Origin: JACDCA01 sp040881785
GTDB lineage: Bacteria; Acidobacteriota; Vicinamibacteria; Vicinamibacterales; 2-12-FULL-66-21
DNA: 13,252 nucleotides
Direction: 5' to 3'
Assembly: GCA_040881785.1 (NCBI GenBank)
Contig: JBBECO010000234.1
Coordinates: 1 to 13,252, forward strand
Position numbers and translations under genes: made by a program. Below the pieces are notes generated by a model. The model worked only from the letters and a program-made list of their open reading frames with translations, did no database searches and was not told the origin of the DNA. Positions 1-7,850 of the stretch are shown one piece after another (position 1 is the first letter of the stretch; each line of letters opens with the position of its first letter).

Positions 1-815
1 CCGGCGTCATCCAGGACGGTCGGCTCGAGGTTCTGCAGCACGTCGGTGTTGTGCACCGATGCGCACTGCCACCGCTCGCCGATCCGGTGCACGACGAACG
101 AGACGACCGTCGTGCGCGATGCCGCGCCAGACAGCGTCATGCGCGCGTGCACCACGGCGATGTCCGGTGACAGCCGCTTGACCTTCGTCGTGCCGGGCTC
201 CAGGGTCAGCGTGTCGATGCCGCGTCCCGCTCCATCCGCGTGCCCCTTGCGGATGGACTCGCGATCGTGCCAGCACACACCGGTGACGTTGACGAAGTCG
301 GCGTCCTCATCCAGCAGCGAGGCGAGCGCGTTGGGGTCACGGTGGTTCCAGGCTCGGGCGAACGACGCCGGAATCTCTTCCGGCGCGTTGTGCGGGGCTG
401 CCGACAGATCCTCCCACGCCCACCGGCCGTAGAACCCCACGAACTCGGCCCCGTTCCGGTTCATGATGTCCGCGGCCACGATGCGCTCGGCCCGGCGCTT
501 CGTCCTGACCATGATCACGAAGCGGCCCGCGCGAATGTCGGCGAGGTGATGCGTCAGGTGCTTGAACTCTTCGAGCTCGAAGGTGCGAATCACCGTCCGC
601 TGGAACTGGGCGAGGAATCCCTGCGCCGCGCCCGTCGGCTCGAGACGCTGGACGTCCTTCTCGCCGTGCAGAATATCGATGTCCTCCCGGACGAATCCCG
701 CCTCCAGTAACGCCTCGGTGGCGGCCTGCGCCGTGTCGGCGGTGCCGACGGTCCCGACCACGCAGTTGGTCGGGTACGGTCTGAAGTCCCGTCGTTCAGT
801 GCTGGTTTCATTCAT
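1..815 (-). CDS. YflT-like + SnoaL/NTF2-like two-domain protein (3' end beyond window)
   Basis: Reverse-strand reading gives 271 uninterrupted codons running off the left edge, so the C-terminus is missing. Residues about 17-137 begin with a pattern like 'CVVGTVGTADTAQAATEALLEAG' split across a predicted beta-alpha unit, and end in strand 'FVIMVRTK' and 'GAEFVGFYGRW'; this resembles the YflT-type (heat-induced stress protein) ferredoxin-like fold. Residues about 148-262 look like a SnoaL/SgcJ-EcaC NTF2-like domain: 'FARAWNHRDPNALASLLDED' followed by 'DADFVNVTG', 'VVHARMTLSG' and a final 'RWQCASVHNTDVL'. NTF2-like domains of this kind are small-ligand or dimerisation folds; no catalytic role can be given. 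The start is taken at 815 because AGG at 825-827 lies 9 nt upstream; an in-frame ATG at 821 adds two residues. It is divergent from the redox operon and has its own promoter. Confidence is high that the frame is coding, lower for domain names. Confidence 0.8.
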   Translation of the reverse strand, partial: MNETSTERRDFRPYPTNCVVGTVGTADTAQAATEALLEAGFVREDIDILHGEKDVQRLEPTGAAQGFLAQFQRTVIRTFELEEFKHLTHHLADIRAGRFVIMVRTKRRAERIVAADIMNRNGAEFVGFYGRWAWEDLSAAPHNAPEEIPASFARAWNHRDPNALASLLDEDADFVNVTGVCWHDRESIRKGHADGAGRGIDTLTLEPGTTKVKRLSPDIAVVHARMTLSGAASRTTVVSFVVHRIGERWQCASVHNTDVLQNLEPTVLDDA

Positions 816-904
816 GACCATGACCCTGTTCAACGCTGCACGGTTTGTCGAGACGCGAGGAGGTGACGGGAACGCCTGCACCCTGGATGAATCGCCGAGG
901 GCCT

Positions 905-933
905 TTTCTACGCCCGTTGACGGTTGGTGTCAA
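905..933 (-). promoter_or_regulatory. Sigma70-like promoter for the YflT/SnoaL gene
   Basis: Read on the minus strand, TTGACA (928-933) is a perfect -35 box and TAGAAA (905-910) is a 4/6 match to -10, with a 17-bp spacer. Transcription would start near 898, giving a leader of about 80 nt before the ATG at 815. Confidence 0.5.
917..933. promoter_or_regulatory. Inverted repeat over the minus-strand -35 box (operator candidate)
   Basis: TTGAC (917-921) and GTCAA (929-933) form a perfect 5-bp inverted repeat with a 7-nt spacer. One arm lies inside the -35 hexamer of the leftward promoter, the place a repressor or activator could act. The arms are short, so chance is possible. Confidence 0.25.
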
Positions 934-970
934 GCGCTTCCACCGTCCGGGCTGATCAGTGCCGGCGCGC

Positions 971-999
971 TTGACCGTCGCGGGGTTCGTGAGTAACAT
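971..999 (+). promoter_or_regulatory. Sigma70-like promoter for the redox operon
   Basis: TTGACC (971-976, 5/6) and TAACAT (994-999, 4/6) are separated by 17 bp. Start of transcription would be near 1006, giving a leader of about 126 nt that includes the hairpin at 1092-1119. This is the best-spaced match found upstream of the operon. Confidence 0.45.
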
Positions 1000-1091
1000 C
1001 GCGGCCTCAATCGGCCTTTTCGTCCGATCCCCTGCTGAATTCCGTGGAGTGGCGAAAGATGTGGCGTCACCGTTCCATCGCTGAGTCGCAA

Positions 1092-1121
1092 CCCGGGCGC
1101 CTCGCCTCCCGCGCCCGGGAG
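1092..1121 (+). promoter_or_regulatory. Leader hairpin overlapping the Shine-Dalgarno of the operon's first gene
   Basis: CCCGGGCGC (1092-1100) pairs perfectly with GCGCCCGGG (1111-1119) over 9 GC pairs, with a 10-nt loop. The 3' arm contains the first bases of GGGAG (1117-1121), the only purine-rich ribosome-binding site before the GTG at 1132. Folded RNA would hide that site. No U-run follows, so it is not an intrinsic terminator. A role in limiting translation of the first gene is inferred. Confidence 0.5.
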
Positions 1122-1131
1122 TCCTAGCCCT

Positions 1132-1779
1132 GTGGCCCAGATTTTCCCTCCATGGTCGAACAAGTTCCCGCTCGTGGCCGCCGTCGCGGGGCCCCTGGTC
1201 GCGGTGCTCGCGGTCGCGGGCGTCTGGTACTTCTTTTCCCCGTGGTACACGGACGTGGGCTACCGTCCCGTTCAGCCTGTCGCATACAGCCATAGGCTCC
1301 ACGTCGGCGAGCTCGGCATGGATTGCCGGTACTGCCACGCCTCGGTCGAGATCTCTCCCGTCGCCAACGTTCCGCCGACCCAGACCTGCATGAACTGTCA
1401 TCAGACGGTGAAGCGGGACAGCGAGCTGCTCGCGCCGATTCGCGAGAGCATCGCGAGCGGACGGCCGATGCGCTGGGTTCGCGTCCACGAGCTGCCCGAC
1501 TACGCCTACTTCGCCCACAACGCCCACGTGGCGGCCGGCATCGGCTGCGTCACCTGCCACGGCCGCATCGATGAAATGGACGTCGTCACCCAGATGGCGC
1601 CCCTCAGCATGAGCTGGTGCCTCGACTGCCATCGCAACCCCGGGCCCCATCGACGTCCCGTCTCGGAAGTCACCAACATGAAGTGGGCCCCGCCGAGGGA
1701 CGCCCAGATGCTCATGGCGCAGCTCGATCGCGAACGACCGGTCCGTCCGCCGATGGATTGTTCGGGGTGCCACCGGTGA
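1132..1779 (+). CDS. actA-like: Pentaheme cytochrome c, ActA-like subunit of an alternative complex III-type enzyme
   Basis: The 215-residue protein has a cytoplasmic N-terminus, one uncleaved membrane anchor at about residues 13-35, and a periplasmic domain with five CxxCH heme c sites: 65-69, 86-90, 139-143, 163-167 and 210-214. Five hemes on one anchored helix and a following ActB gene match ActA of alternative complex III, where the subunit carries electrons along the periplasmic face. 'YSHRLHVGELGMDCRYCH' and 'FAHNAHVAAGIGCVTCHG' are typical of this cytochrome c3/c7-like family. The GTG start follows GGGAG by 10 nt. The protein ends one residue after the last heme motif, and its stop overlaps the next start (GTGA at 1776-1779). 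Family assignment is firm; the exact electron partner is inferred. Confidence 0.88.
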   Translation: MAQIFPPWSNKFPLVAAVAGPLVAVLAVAGVWYFFSPWYTDVGYRPVQPVAYSHRLHVGELGMDCRYCHASVEISPVANVPPTQTCMNCHQTVKRDSELLAPIRESIASGRPMRWVRVHELPDYAYFAHNAHVAAGIGCVTCHGRIDEMDVVTQMAPLSMSWCLDCHRNPGPHRRPVSEVTNMKWAPPRDAQMLMAQLDRERPVRPPMDCSGCHR

Positions 1780-4700
1780 GCCGCACCTACTGGCGCAGCC
1801 CCGCGCAGCTCGAGGATCGTCCCGAGGTTCGGCCGTTTGTCGAGCGGGAGTTCCCGGAAGGAGCCTCTGAGCTTCCCGACGGCGTCACCCGGCGCGAGAT
1901 GATGACGCTCCTGGGCGCCTCGCTGTCGCTCGCGGGGCTCGCAGGCTGCCGGCGCCCGGTCGAGGAGATCGTCCCCTATGTCACGGCGCCTGAGGATGTC
2001 GTCCCCGGGATCCCGCGCCACTACGCGACGACCATGCCGTTCGGCCGGAGCGCGTACGGCCTGATCGTCGAGAGCCACGAGGGACGGCCGACCAAGATCG
2101 AGGGGAACCCCTCGCATCCATCGACCCTCGGCGCGTCGAGCTCGCGCGTCCAGGCGTCGGTGCTCGGCCTCTACGATCCGGACCGCTCGCAGACGATCAG
2201 GCTGAAGGGCGAGGCGAAGACCTGGACCGATTTCGTGACGGCCTGGAAACCGCTGTCCGAGGCGCACGCCGCGGATGGCGGCGCCGGCCTGGCGGTCCTC
2301 TCCGAGTCGTTCTCGTCGCCCACCCTGGCGCGCCTGGCCGCCGAGCTCCGCACCCGCTACCCCCGGATGCAGTGGGTGACGTACGACGCAATCAGCGACG
2401 AGAACAGGCTGGCGGGCCTGCGGGCGGCCACGGGACGCGACCTCGACCTCATGCTGCGGCTGGATCGAGCGTCCGTCATCCTCACCCTCGACGCCGACCC
2501 GCTCCTGACCGACCCGGAGATGATCCGCCACGCGCGAGGCTTCGCCGACGGACGACGGGCAGGCGCCTCCGGTGGCCAAATGAACCGGCTCTACGCCGTC
2601 GAAGGGGTCTACTCGCTGACGGGCGCCATGGCGGACCATCGGCTTCGACTCGCGAGCCGGCAGATCCCCGCCTTTGTTGCGGCGCTCGCGGCACGGCTTG
2701 GCCAGGCGGGGGTGGAAGGGGCCAGCGTTCCGGGCGTTGACCAGCGCTGGATCGACGCGCTGGCCAAGGACCTGCTCGCCAACCGGGGCAAAGGGCTAAT
2801 CGTGGCTGGTGAGCGCCAGCCCCCGGCCGTGCACGCCGCGGTCTGCGCCCTGAACACGTTTCTGGGCAACACCGGCACGACGGTCACCTATTTCGAGCCC
2901 AAGGACGCGGCGCTGCCGAGCGTGAGCGCCCTGGCGTCACTCGTCTCTGCCATGCAGGCCGGCACGGTCACGACGCTCGTCGTCCTGGGCGGCAACCCCG
3001 TGTTCGATGCGCCGGCCGATCTCGACTTCCCCGCGGCGATGGCGAAGGTCGCGCACACGATCGCGCTGGGACATACCGTCGATGAAACCTCCTCGAGGGC
3101 GGAGTGGCATATCCCCTCCGCGCACTACCTCGAGTCGTGGGGAGACGCGCGCGCGGTCGGCGGCACGGTCAGCGTCGTCCAGCCGCTCATCCTCCCGCTG
3201 TTCGGCGGACGCAGCGCGGTTGAAGTGCTCGGACTGATGGCCGCAGGACAGGATCGTCCCGGCTACGACATCGTGCGGGACACCTGGAAACCGATCCTCG
3301 GCGAAGGGGAGTTCGACAAGGCGTGGAACCGCGTCCTGCACGACGGGTTCCTGGCCGGCAGCGAGCTGCCCGAGGTCGCGCCTGATCTCAAGGGAGATCT
3401 GTTTGCGGAGCTCGGGCGCGCGCCCGACCTGAAGGTCGGGCCTACACCTGGCGATCCTACGCCTGGCGGGCTGGAGATCGTGTTCCTCCCCTCCCCCGCA
3501 CTTCACGACGGCCGGTTCGCGAACGACGGGTGGCTGCAGGAGCTTCCGGACCCACTGACCAAGCTCACGTGGGACAACCCCGCGCTCGTGAGCCCGAAGA
3601 CCGCCGAGACGCTCGGTCTTGCCGGTCAGGACGTGGTGCGTGTCGATTATGCGGGCCGCTCACTCGAGCTTCCCGTCTGGCCGCTGCCCGGGATGGCGGA
3701 CGGCGTGGTGGCGCTGACGCTCGGCTACGGGCGTTCGCACGCGGGCCGGATCGGCTCCGGCGTCGGGTTCGATAGCTTCAAGGTCCGGCGCTCCACCGCG
3801 CCCGGCTTCGACGGCGGCGTCAGCCTCAGCAAGCTCGGGCGCACCCACCCGCTCTCGGCGACGCAGGAGCACGGCAGCATGGAGGGGCGGCCGCTCGTCC
3901 GCGAGACGACGGTGGCTGCGCTCGGGGAGGCGGCACACGCGGCACCAGCGGATGGAGAGCAGGCGGCGGAGTCCCACGGAGTTGCGGGCCAGCTCGGCGT
4001 CTTCCCGGAGAAGCCGCCCCACTTCTCCCTCTGGAAGGAGCACCCCTACGATCAGGGGCACCAGTGGGGGATGACGATCGACCTCAACGCCTGCATCGGG
4101 TGCAACGCCTGCATGACCGCGTGCCAGAGTGAGAACAACATCCCGGTCGTCGGCAAGGTCCAGGTCGCCAAGGGACGCGAGATGCACTGGATCAGGGTGG
4201 ACCGGTACTTCTCGGGCGAGCCCACCGGCAACCCGGAGATGGTCTTCCAGCCCGTGCCCTGCATGCACTGCGAAGACGCGCCCTGCGAGCAGGTCTGCCC
4301 CGTGGCCGCGACCGTGCACGACGGACAGGGCCTCAACGTGATGGTCTACAACCGGTGCATCGGGACCCGCTACTGCTCGAACAACTGTCCGTACAAGGTT
4401 CGCCGGTTCAATTTCTTCAATTTCACCAAGGACACGCCCGACATCCTCAAGCTCGCGATGAACCCGGACGTCACCGTCCGCTCGCGAGGCGTCATGGAGA
4501 AGTGCACCTACTGCACGCAGCGGATCAACCGGGTGAAGATCGACGCGCGGCTCGCCGGACGCGCGCTGGGTGACGGCGACGTCAAGACGGCCTGCCAGCA
4601 GGCGTGCCCGGCATCGGCGATCGAGTTCGGAGATCTTCGGGACCAGGAGAGCCGGGTCGTGAAAGCGAAGTCCGATCCGCGCAACTACGCGCTCCTCGAC

Positions 4701-4781
4701 GAGCTCAACACCAGGCCGCGGACGACGTATCTGGCGAAAGTACGCAATCCGAATCCCGAGCTGGAGGGCGTGCCGGCATGA
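1776..4781 (+). CDS. actB-like: ActB-like TAT-variant-translocated molybdopterin oxidoreductase / iron-sulfur subunit
   Basis: The 1001-residue protein fuses a MopB-like half (about 60-700) to a ferredoxin-like half (about 765-1000), the ActB arrangement. 'YWRSPAQLEDRPEVRPFVE' and the twin arginines 39-40 before 'GASLSLAGLAGC' (Cys58) mark the variant TAT/lipobox N-terminus. Cysteines fall into four sites: 773/776/779/783; 829/832/837/841; 861/867/871; 910/913/940/944. Site three reads CIGTRYC, with Thr864 where a fourth Cys would be, so three 4Fe-4S and one 3Fe-4S cluster are expected, as known for ACIII. In characterised ActB the MopB half holds no molybdenum; whether this one does is unknown. 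The GTG at 1776 is chosen over an upstream ATG at 1617 because that extension lies wholly in the ActA-like gene and the GTGA overlap fits coupling. A palindrome at 3421-3445 adds a PDLKVG linker near residue 550. Confidence 0.9.
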   Translation: MSRTYWRSPAQLEDRPEVRPFVEREFPEGASELPDGVTRREMMTLLGASLSLAGLAGCRRPVEEIVPYVTAPEDVVPGIPRHYATTMPFGRSAYGLIVESHEGRPTKIEGNPSHPSTLGASSSRVQASVLGLYDPDRSQTIRLKGEAKTWTDFVTAWKPLSEAHAADGGAGLAVLSESFSSPTLARLAAELRTRYPRMQWVTYDAISDENRLAGLRAATGRDLDLMLRLDRASVILTLDADPLLTDPEMIRHARGFADGRRAGASGGQMNRLYAVEGVYSLTGAMADHRLRLASRQIPAFVAALAARLGQAGVEGASVPGVDQRWIDALAKDLLANRGKGLIVAGERQPPAVHAAVCALNTFLGNTGTTVTYFEPKDAALPSVSALASLVSAMQAGTVTTLVVLGGNPVFDAPADLDFPAAMAKVAHTIALGHTVDETSSRAEWHIPSAHYLESWGDARAVGGTVSVVQPLILPLFGGRSAVEVLGLMAAGQDRPGYDIVRDTWKPILGEGEFDKAWNRVLHDGFLAGSELPEVAPDLKGDLFAELGRAPDLKVGPTPGDPTPGGLEIVFLPSPALHDGRFANDGWLQELPDPLTKLTWDNPALVSPKTAETLGLAGQDVVRVDYAGRSLELPVWPLPGMADGVVALTLGYGRSHAGRIGSGVGFDSFKVRRSTAPGFDGGVSLSKLGRTHPLSATQEHGSMEGRPLVRETTVAALGEAAHAAPADGEQAAESHGVAGQLGVFPEKPPHFSLWKEHPYDQGHQWGMTIDLNACIGCNACMTACQSENNIPVVGKVQVAKGREMHWIRVDRYFSGEPTGNPEMVFQPVPCMHCEDAPCEQVCPVAATVHDGQGLNVMVYNRCIGTRYCSNNCPYKVRRFNFFNFTKDTPDILKLAMNPDVTVRSRGVMEKCTYCTQRINRVKIDARLAGRALGDGDVKTACQQACPASAIEFGDLRDQESRVVKAKSDPRNYALLDELNTRPRTTYLAKVRNPNPELEGVPA
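3421..3445. repeat. Palindromic repeat B, copy 1, inside the ActB-like gene
   Basis: The core GCCCGACCTGAAGGTCGGGC (3422-3441) is a hairpin with 9-bp perfect arms around 2 nt. The 25 bp from 3421 to 3445 are the exact reverse complement of 12133-12157 in the stress-protein gene. It is translated in frame as APDLKVGP. A 15-nt near-duplicate follows at 3441-3470 and gives PTPGD-PTPGG. Confidence 0.8.
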
Positions 4782-5431
4782 TCGTCCGTCATCGGATTGT
4801 GCTCGGCGCCCTCGCACTCACGTCGGTGGTCGTGCTCCCGGGCTGCGCGCGCGGTTGTACGTCGAGCCGCCCGCCCATCCATCTCAACCCGAGCATGGAC
4901 AATCAGCCGAAGGTGCGCGCCCAGGCGGCCAGCACGTTCTTCTACGACGGCGCGTCCATGCGCCCGCCGGTTCCGGGGACGGTCCCGATCGGGGGTCTGA
5001 AGGAGGACAGCGCGCTGTTCACGGGCAAAGGAGAGGACGGTCAGTTCGTCGCGGCGATCCCCATGGCCGTGGACGAGGCGCGACTCGAGCGTGGCCGGGA
5101 GCGTTACACGATCTATTGCCAGCCGTGCCACGACGCCCGAGGGGACGGCAAGGGGATCCTGTTCCAGCGAGGCAACGTCCCCACCGCCAGCATCCACCAG
5201 GTCAAGATCCTGAAGTACCCGGACGGGCAGCTCTTCGACGTCATCACGAACGGGACAGGGCTGATGGCCGGGTACCGCTGGCCGATCCCGCCTGCGGACC
5301 GGTGGGCGATCATCGCCTACGTGCGGGAGCTTCAGCGCGAGCGGCTGGCACGCGACGCAGCTGCGCCCCCTGCCGCGGAGGCCCCCGCCTCCGCTGACGC
5401 TCCTGCGGACAAGCCGGCGGGTGGCAAATGA
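4778..5431 (+). CDS. actE-like: ActE-like monoheme cytochrome c lipoprotein
   Basis: The 217-residue protein opens with a lipoprotein signal peptide (residues 1-22, lipobox VLPGC, Cys23), so the mature protein should be lipid-anchored facing the periplasm. 'MDNQPKVRAQAAS' and 'MRPPVPGTVPIGG' (about 40-73) are hallmarks of the ActE family. One class I cytochrome c domain follows: CQPCH at 114-118 and a probable distal ligand Met163 in 'GTGLMAGYRWPIPPADRW'. The tail after 190 is Ala/Pro-rich and looks disordered. The ATG at 4778 overlaps the ActB stop (ATGA); GGAGGG at 4763-4768 gives a good ribosome-binding site, so a longer reading starting at 4604 is rejected. In ACIII the monoheme ActE passes electrons outward from ActA; the same role is inferred. 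ActC and ActD genes, normally between actB and actE, are missing. Confidence 0.85.
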   Translation: MIVRHRIVLGALALTSVVVLPGCARGCTSSRPPIHLNPSMDNQPKVRAQAASTFFYDGASMRPPVPGTVPIGGLKEDSALFTGKGEDGQFVAAIPMAVDEARLERGRERYTIYCQPCHDARGDGKGILFQRGNVPTASIHQVKILKYPDGQLFDVITNGTGLMAGYRWPIPPADRWAIIAYVRELQRERLARDAAAPPAAEAPASADAPADKPAGGK

Positions 5432-7278
5432 GGATGCCGGTTATCAACCGTAAGCTGCTGGTCCTTGTCGGGCCGCTCGTCGTGCTCGTGATGTTCGCAG
5501 CGACCGTCAAGATGGCCTCGTCGCTGATGAGCCGCGAGTACCGGGAGCCCTACCGCGCTCCCGCCGCGACGGTGGATCCGACCCCGCGCGCGCAGGGACT
5601 CGAGACCGAACGGGCCGATGCCGAGGCGAAGGCGCGGGCCACGCCCTACGAAGAGGCCGAGTACCGGAGATTCCCCGTCATTGGCAGCCGCGTGGCGATC
5701 TGGGCCGTCGCACAGCTGCACCTGCTGTTTGCCGCGTTCGTCCTCGCGGTGCCGATCTTCGCGTTGATCATCGAGGCGATCGGCTACAAGACCGGAGACA
5801 AGCGCTACGACCGGCTCGCGCACGAGTTCTCGAAACTGCTCTCGGTCTCGTTCTCTCTCACCGCGACGTTCGGGGCGTTCCTGACGTTCATGCTCATCAT
5901 CCTCTACCCGAAGTTCACGAACTACCTGATGAGCGTGTTCTCGCCGACGTTTCTTCCGTACGTCCTGCTCTTCTTCGCCGAGGCCTTCTTCCTCTATACC
6001 TACTACTACGGCTGGGGGAAGTTTCATCCGCTGGTGCACCTGGGCCTTGGACTCGGTCTCAATGTCGTGGGCACGGCGATCATGATGATCGCCAATTCCT
6101 GGCTCACGTTCATGATGTCGCCCGCCGGGATCTCGGACAGCGGCGCGCTCATCTCCCTGACGGATGCGATCTACAACTACACGTGGATGCCGATCAACGT
6201 GCATCGGTTCATCGCAAACGTCGCTTTCGGCGGATCGGTCGCCGCCGCGTACGCGGCTTTCAAGTTCCTCGCCGCGACGACCGATGAGGAGCGCGCGCAC
6301 TACGACTGGATGGGCTACATCGGCAACTTCATCGCGATCATCGCGTTCCTGCCGCTCCCCTTCGCCGGTTACTGGCTCGCGAAGGAGATCTACGCCTACT
6401 CGCAGACGCTCGGGCTCACGATGATGGGCGGGGCCTTCTCGTGGCTCTTCATCATCCAGGCGGTGCTCATCGGGAACCTCTTCCTGGGGGCCAACTACTA
6501 CCTCTGGCTCGGGATGGGGCGGGTCGCGGGGGCGCAGCCGTTCCAGCGGTTCATCAAGTACCTGCTCGCCGCCATCGTGCTGTGTTTCATGATCTGGGCG
6601 ACGCCACGCTCGATCATTGCGACGGTCTCCGAGATCCGCGCGATGGGAGGATCCGCGCACCCGATCCTCGGGTTCCTCGGTGTCATGTCCGCGAAGAACA
6701 CCGCCGTGAACATCCTCATCCTCACGACCTTCATGAGCTTCCTCCTCTACCGGCGGACCGGGAAGATCGCGACGGTGTCATGGGCGAAAACCGGGCAGGC
6801 GGTGCAGCTCGTCATCTTCGCGGTCGCCGCGATTTTCGTCATCTTCCTCGGCGTCTATGGGTACTTCGTTGAGGCGAGCGTCCGGATCGGCCTCTCGGTG
6901 CCCCAGGTCAGCGCGGTCCTGCTCGCCATGGTGGCGATCACCGCGATCGACGTCTTCCTGTTCCGCAAACCGAAGCTCACCGGCGAGGTGCGCTGGGGAC
7001 ACATCCCGGCGATCTCCCAGTACGTGCTGATCTTCATCGCGGTCACCTTCACCTGGCTCATGGGGCTCATGGGCTACGTGCGGTCCGGGCTCCGCCAGCA
7101 CTGGCATGTCTACGGCGTGATTCGCGACAACTCGCCCGACGCCTTCACGCCCACGCTCGGCTTTGCGACGCAGGTCGTCTCGGCCACCGTGCTGGTGTTC
7201 TTCCTGCTGATCGGTTTCGTCTTCTGGATCACGAGCCTGCACGACCGGCCCGATTTCGACGGGGGGACCCAGGCATGA
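5428..7278 (+). CDS. CydA-like (cytochrome bd quinol oxidase subunit I family) membrane protein, divergent
   Basis: The 616-residue protein has an extra N-terminal helix (9-29) and a charged periplasmic stretch (30-85) before a CydA-like bundle of roughly nine or more helices. By hand alignment to E. coli CydA, His98 ('AQLHLLF') matches heme b595 ligand H19, Glu185 ('FFAEAFFLYTYYYGW') matches E107, His259 ('NVHRFIANVAFGG') matches heme b558 ligand H186, 'MIANSWLTFMMSPAG' matches the ANxWM-NPxG motif, and 'LRQHWHVYG' (555-563) matches GRQPW-VYG. The E99 position reads Pro177 and the E445 position reads Ser553 or Arg552. No long Q-loop is seen between the helices after residue 285, and no CydB gene is nearby. 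It probably binds b hemes and quinone and acts as the membrane module for the ACIII-type subunits; use as an oxygen-reducing oxidase seems less likely. It is joined by ATGA overlaps on both sides. Confidence 0.8.
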   Translation: MRMPVINRKLLVLVGPLVVLVMFAATVKMASSLMSREYREPYRAPAATVDPTPRAQGLETERADAEAKARATPYEEAEYRRFPVIGSRVAIWAVAQLHLLFAAFVLAVPIFALIIEAIGYKTGDKRYDRLAHEFSKLLSVSFSLTATFGAFLTFMLIILYPKFTNYLMSVFSPTFLPYVLLFFAEAFFLYTYYYGWGKFHPLVHLGLGLGLNVVGTAIMMIANSWLTFMMSPAGISDSGALISLTDAIYNYTWMPINVHRFIANVAFGGSVAAAYAAFKFLAATTDEERAHYDWMGYIGNFIAIIAFLPLPFAGYWLAKEIYAYSQTLGLTMMGGAFSWLFIIQAVLIGNLFLGANYYLWLGMGRVAGAQPFQRFIKYLLAAIVLCFMIWATPRSIIATVSEIRAMGGSAHPILGFLGVMSAKNTAVNILILTTFMSFLLYRRTGKIATVSWAKTGQAVQLVIFAVAAIFVIFLGVYGYFVEASVRIGLSVPQVSAVLLAMVAITAIDVFLFRKPKLTGEVRWGHIPAISQYVLIFIAVTFTWLMGLMGYVRSGLRQHWHVYGVIRDNSPDAFTPTLGFATQVVSATVLVFFLLIGFVFWITSLHDRPDFDGGTQA

Positions 7279-7850
7279 ACGTACCGCTCCCCGCCCGGAT
7301 CGCCGCGCTCGTGCTCGCGACGACGGCGTTCTATACGTGGGTCGGCCAGCTGGTGCCGCAGAAGGAGGTGCAGCCTCCCCAGGAGACGGTCCTGAGAACG
7401 GACATGACCACGGCCGACATGGCCAAGGTCGGCCGCGAGATCATGGAGGGCAAGGGGCTCTGCATGACCTGCCACACGATCGGCAAGAGCGGTGCGCTCC
7501 GGTTCCCGGACCTCGACGGGATCGGCGTCCGCGCGGCCAGCCGCGTGCCGGGGATGAGCGACATCGACTACCTCGCGCAATCGATGTACGCCCCCGACAG
7601 CTACATCGTCGAAGGCTTCAATCCTGGCATGCCCGCGATCAACAAGCCGCCGATCGGCCTGACCGACCAGGAGATCCTCACCGTCATCGCGGCCCTCCAG
7701 TCGCTCGGCGGCACGCCGACGGTCACGCTCCAGACGAGTCACCAGTACTACACCCCACCGGGCGCGGCGCCGCCTGCTGCGCCGGCGTCTGACGCCGAGC
7801 CGGGCAAGGCGCAGACCCTGGAGATTCCCAAGAAGGGCGGGGGACTATGA
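7275..7850 (+). CDS. Membrane-anchored monoheme cytochrome c
   Basis: This 191-residue protein has an N-terminal hydrophobic segment (about 6-27) that may act as an uncleaved anchor, since no clear AxA site follows. A single class I cytochrome c domain contains CMTCH (63-67) and a probable distal ligand Met119 in 'NPGMPAINKPP'. Residues 162-190 are an Ala/Pro-rich tail. The start overlaps the CydA-like stop by 4 nt (ATGA) and GGGGGGA at 7261-7267 supplies a ribosome-binding site. Its place directly after the CydA-like gene suggests it docks on that membrane module and carries electrons to or from it. I do not recognise a named family beyond cytochrome c. Confidence 0.85.
   Translation: MNVPLPARIAALVLATTAFYTWVGQLVPQKEVQPPQETVLRTDMTTADMAKVGREIMEGKGLCMTCHTIGKSGALRFPDLDGIGVRAASRVPGMSDIDYLAQSMYAPDSYIVEGFNPGMPAINKPPIGLTDQEILTVIAALQSLGGTPTVTLQTSHQYYTPPGAAPPAAPASDAEPGKAQTLEIPKKGGGL

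Larger units (their letters stand above)
816..1131. other. Divergent intergenic control region
   Basis: These 316 bp separate two divergently transcribed genes and contain no convincing gene. The region holds a minus-strand promoter (905-933), an inverted repeat overlapping its -35 box (917-933), a plus-strand promoter (971-999) and a hairpin next to the first operon gene (1092-1119). An 8-bp palindrome AAGCGCTT lies at 932-939 between the two promoters. Short ORFs crossing it look like chance. Confidence 0.6.

Noticed and set aside
1003..1020. GGCC-tcaatc-GGCC followed by TTTT as an intrinsic terminator or attenuator
   Set aside because: Only a 4-bp stem and a 4-nt T-run; too weak to support.
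1617..1775. N-terminal extension of the ActB-like protein from an ATG at 1617
   Set aside because: The extension is the alternative frame of the ActA-like gene; the conserved ActB start 'YWRSPAQLED' begins right after the GTG at 1776.
1506..2639. Long minus-strand open frame opposite the ActA/ActB-like genes
   Set aside because: It lies antisense to strongly supported genes, is Arg/Gly-rich with no recognisable motifs, and reflects the third-position GC bias of the real strand.
3660..4817. 385-codon minus-strand frame opposite the ActB Fe-S half
   Set aside because: Antisense to the four cysteine cluster sites; composition is typical of a shadow frame.
5332..6660. 442-codon minus-strand frame opposite the CydA-like gene
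   Set aside because: Its Arg/Glu/His-rich low-complexity product mirrors membrane-helix codons on the other strand; no domain is recognisable.
5428..7278. A genuine cytochrome bd oxygen reductase
   Set aside because: No CydB, E99 and E445 equivalents seem absent, and the gene is embedded among ACIII-type and cytochrome c subunits.
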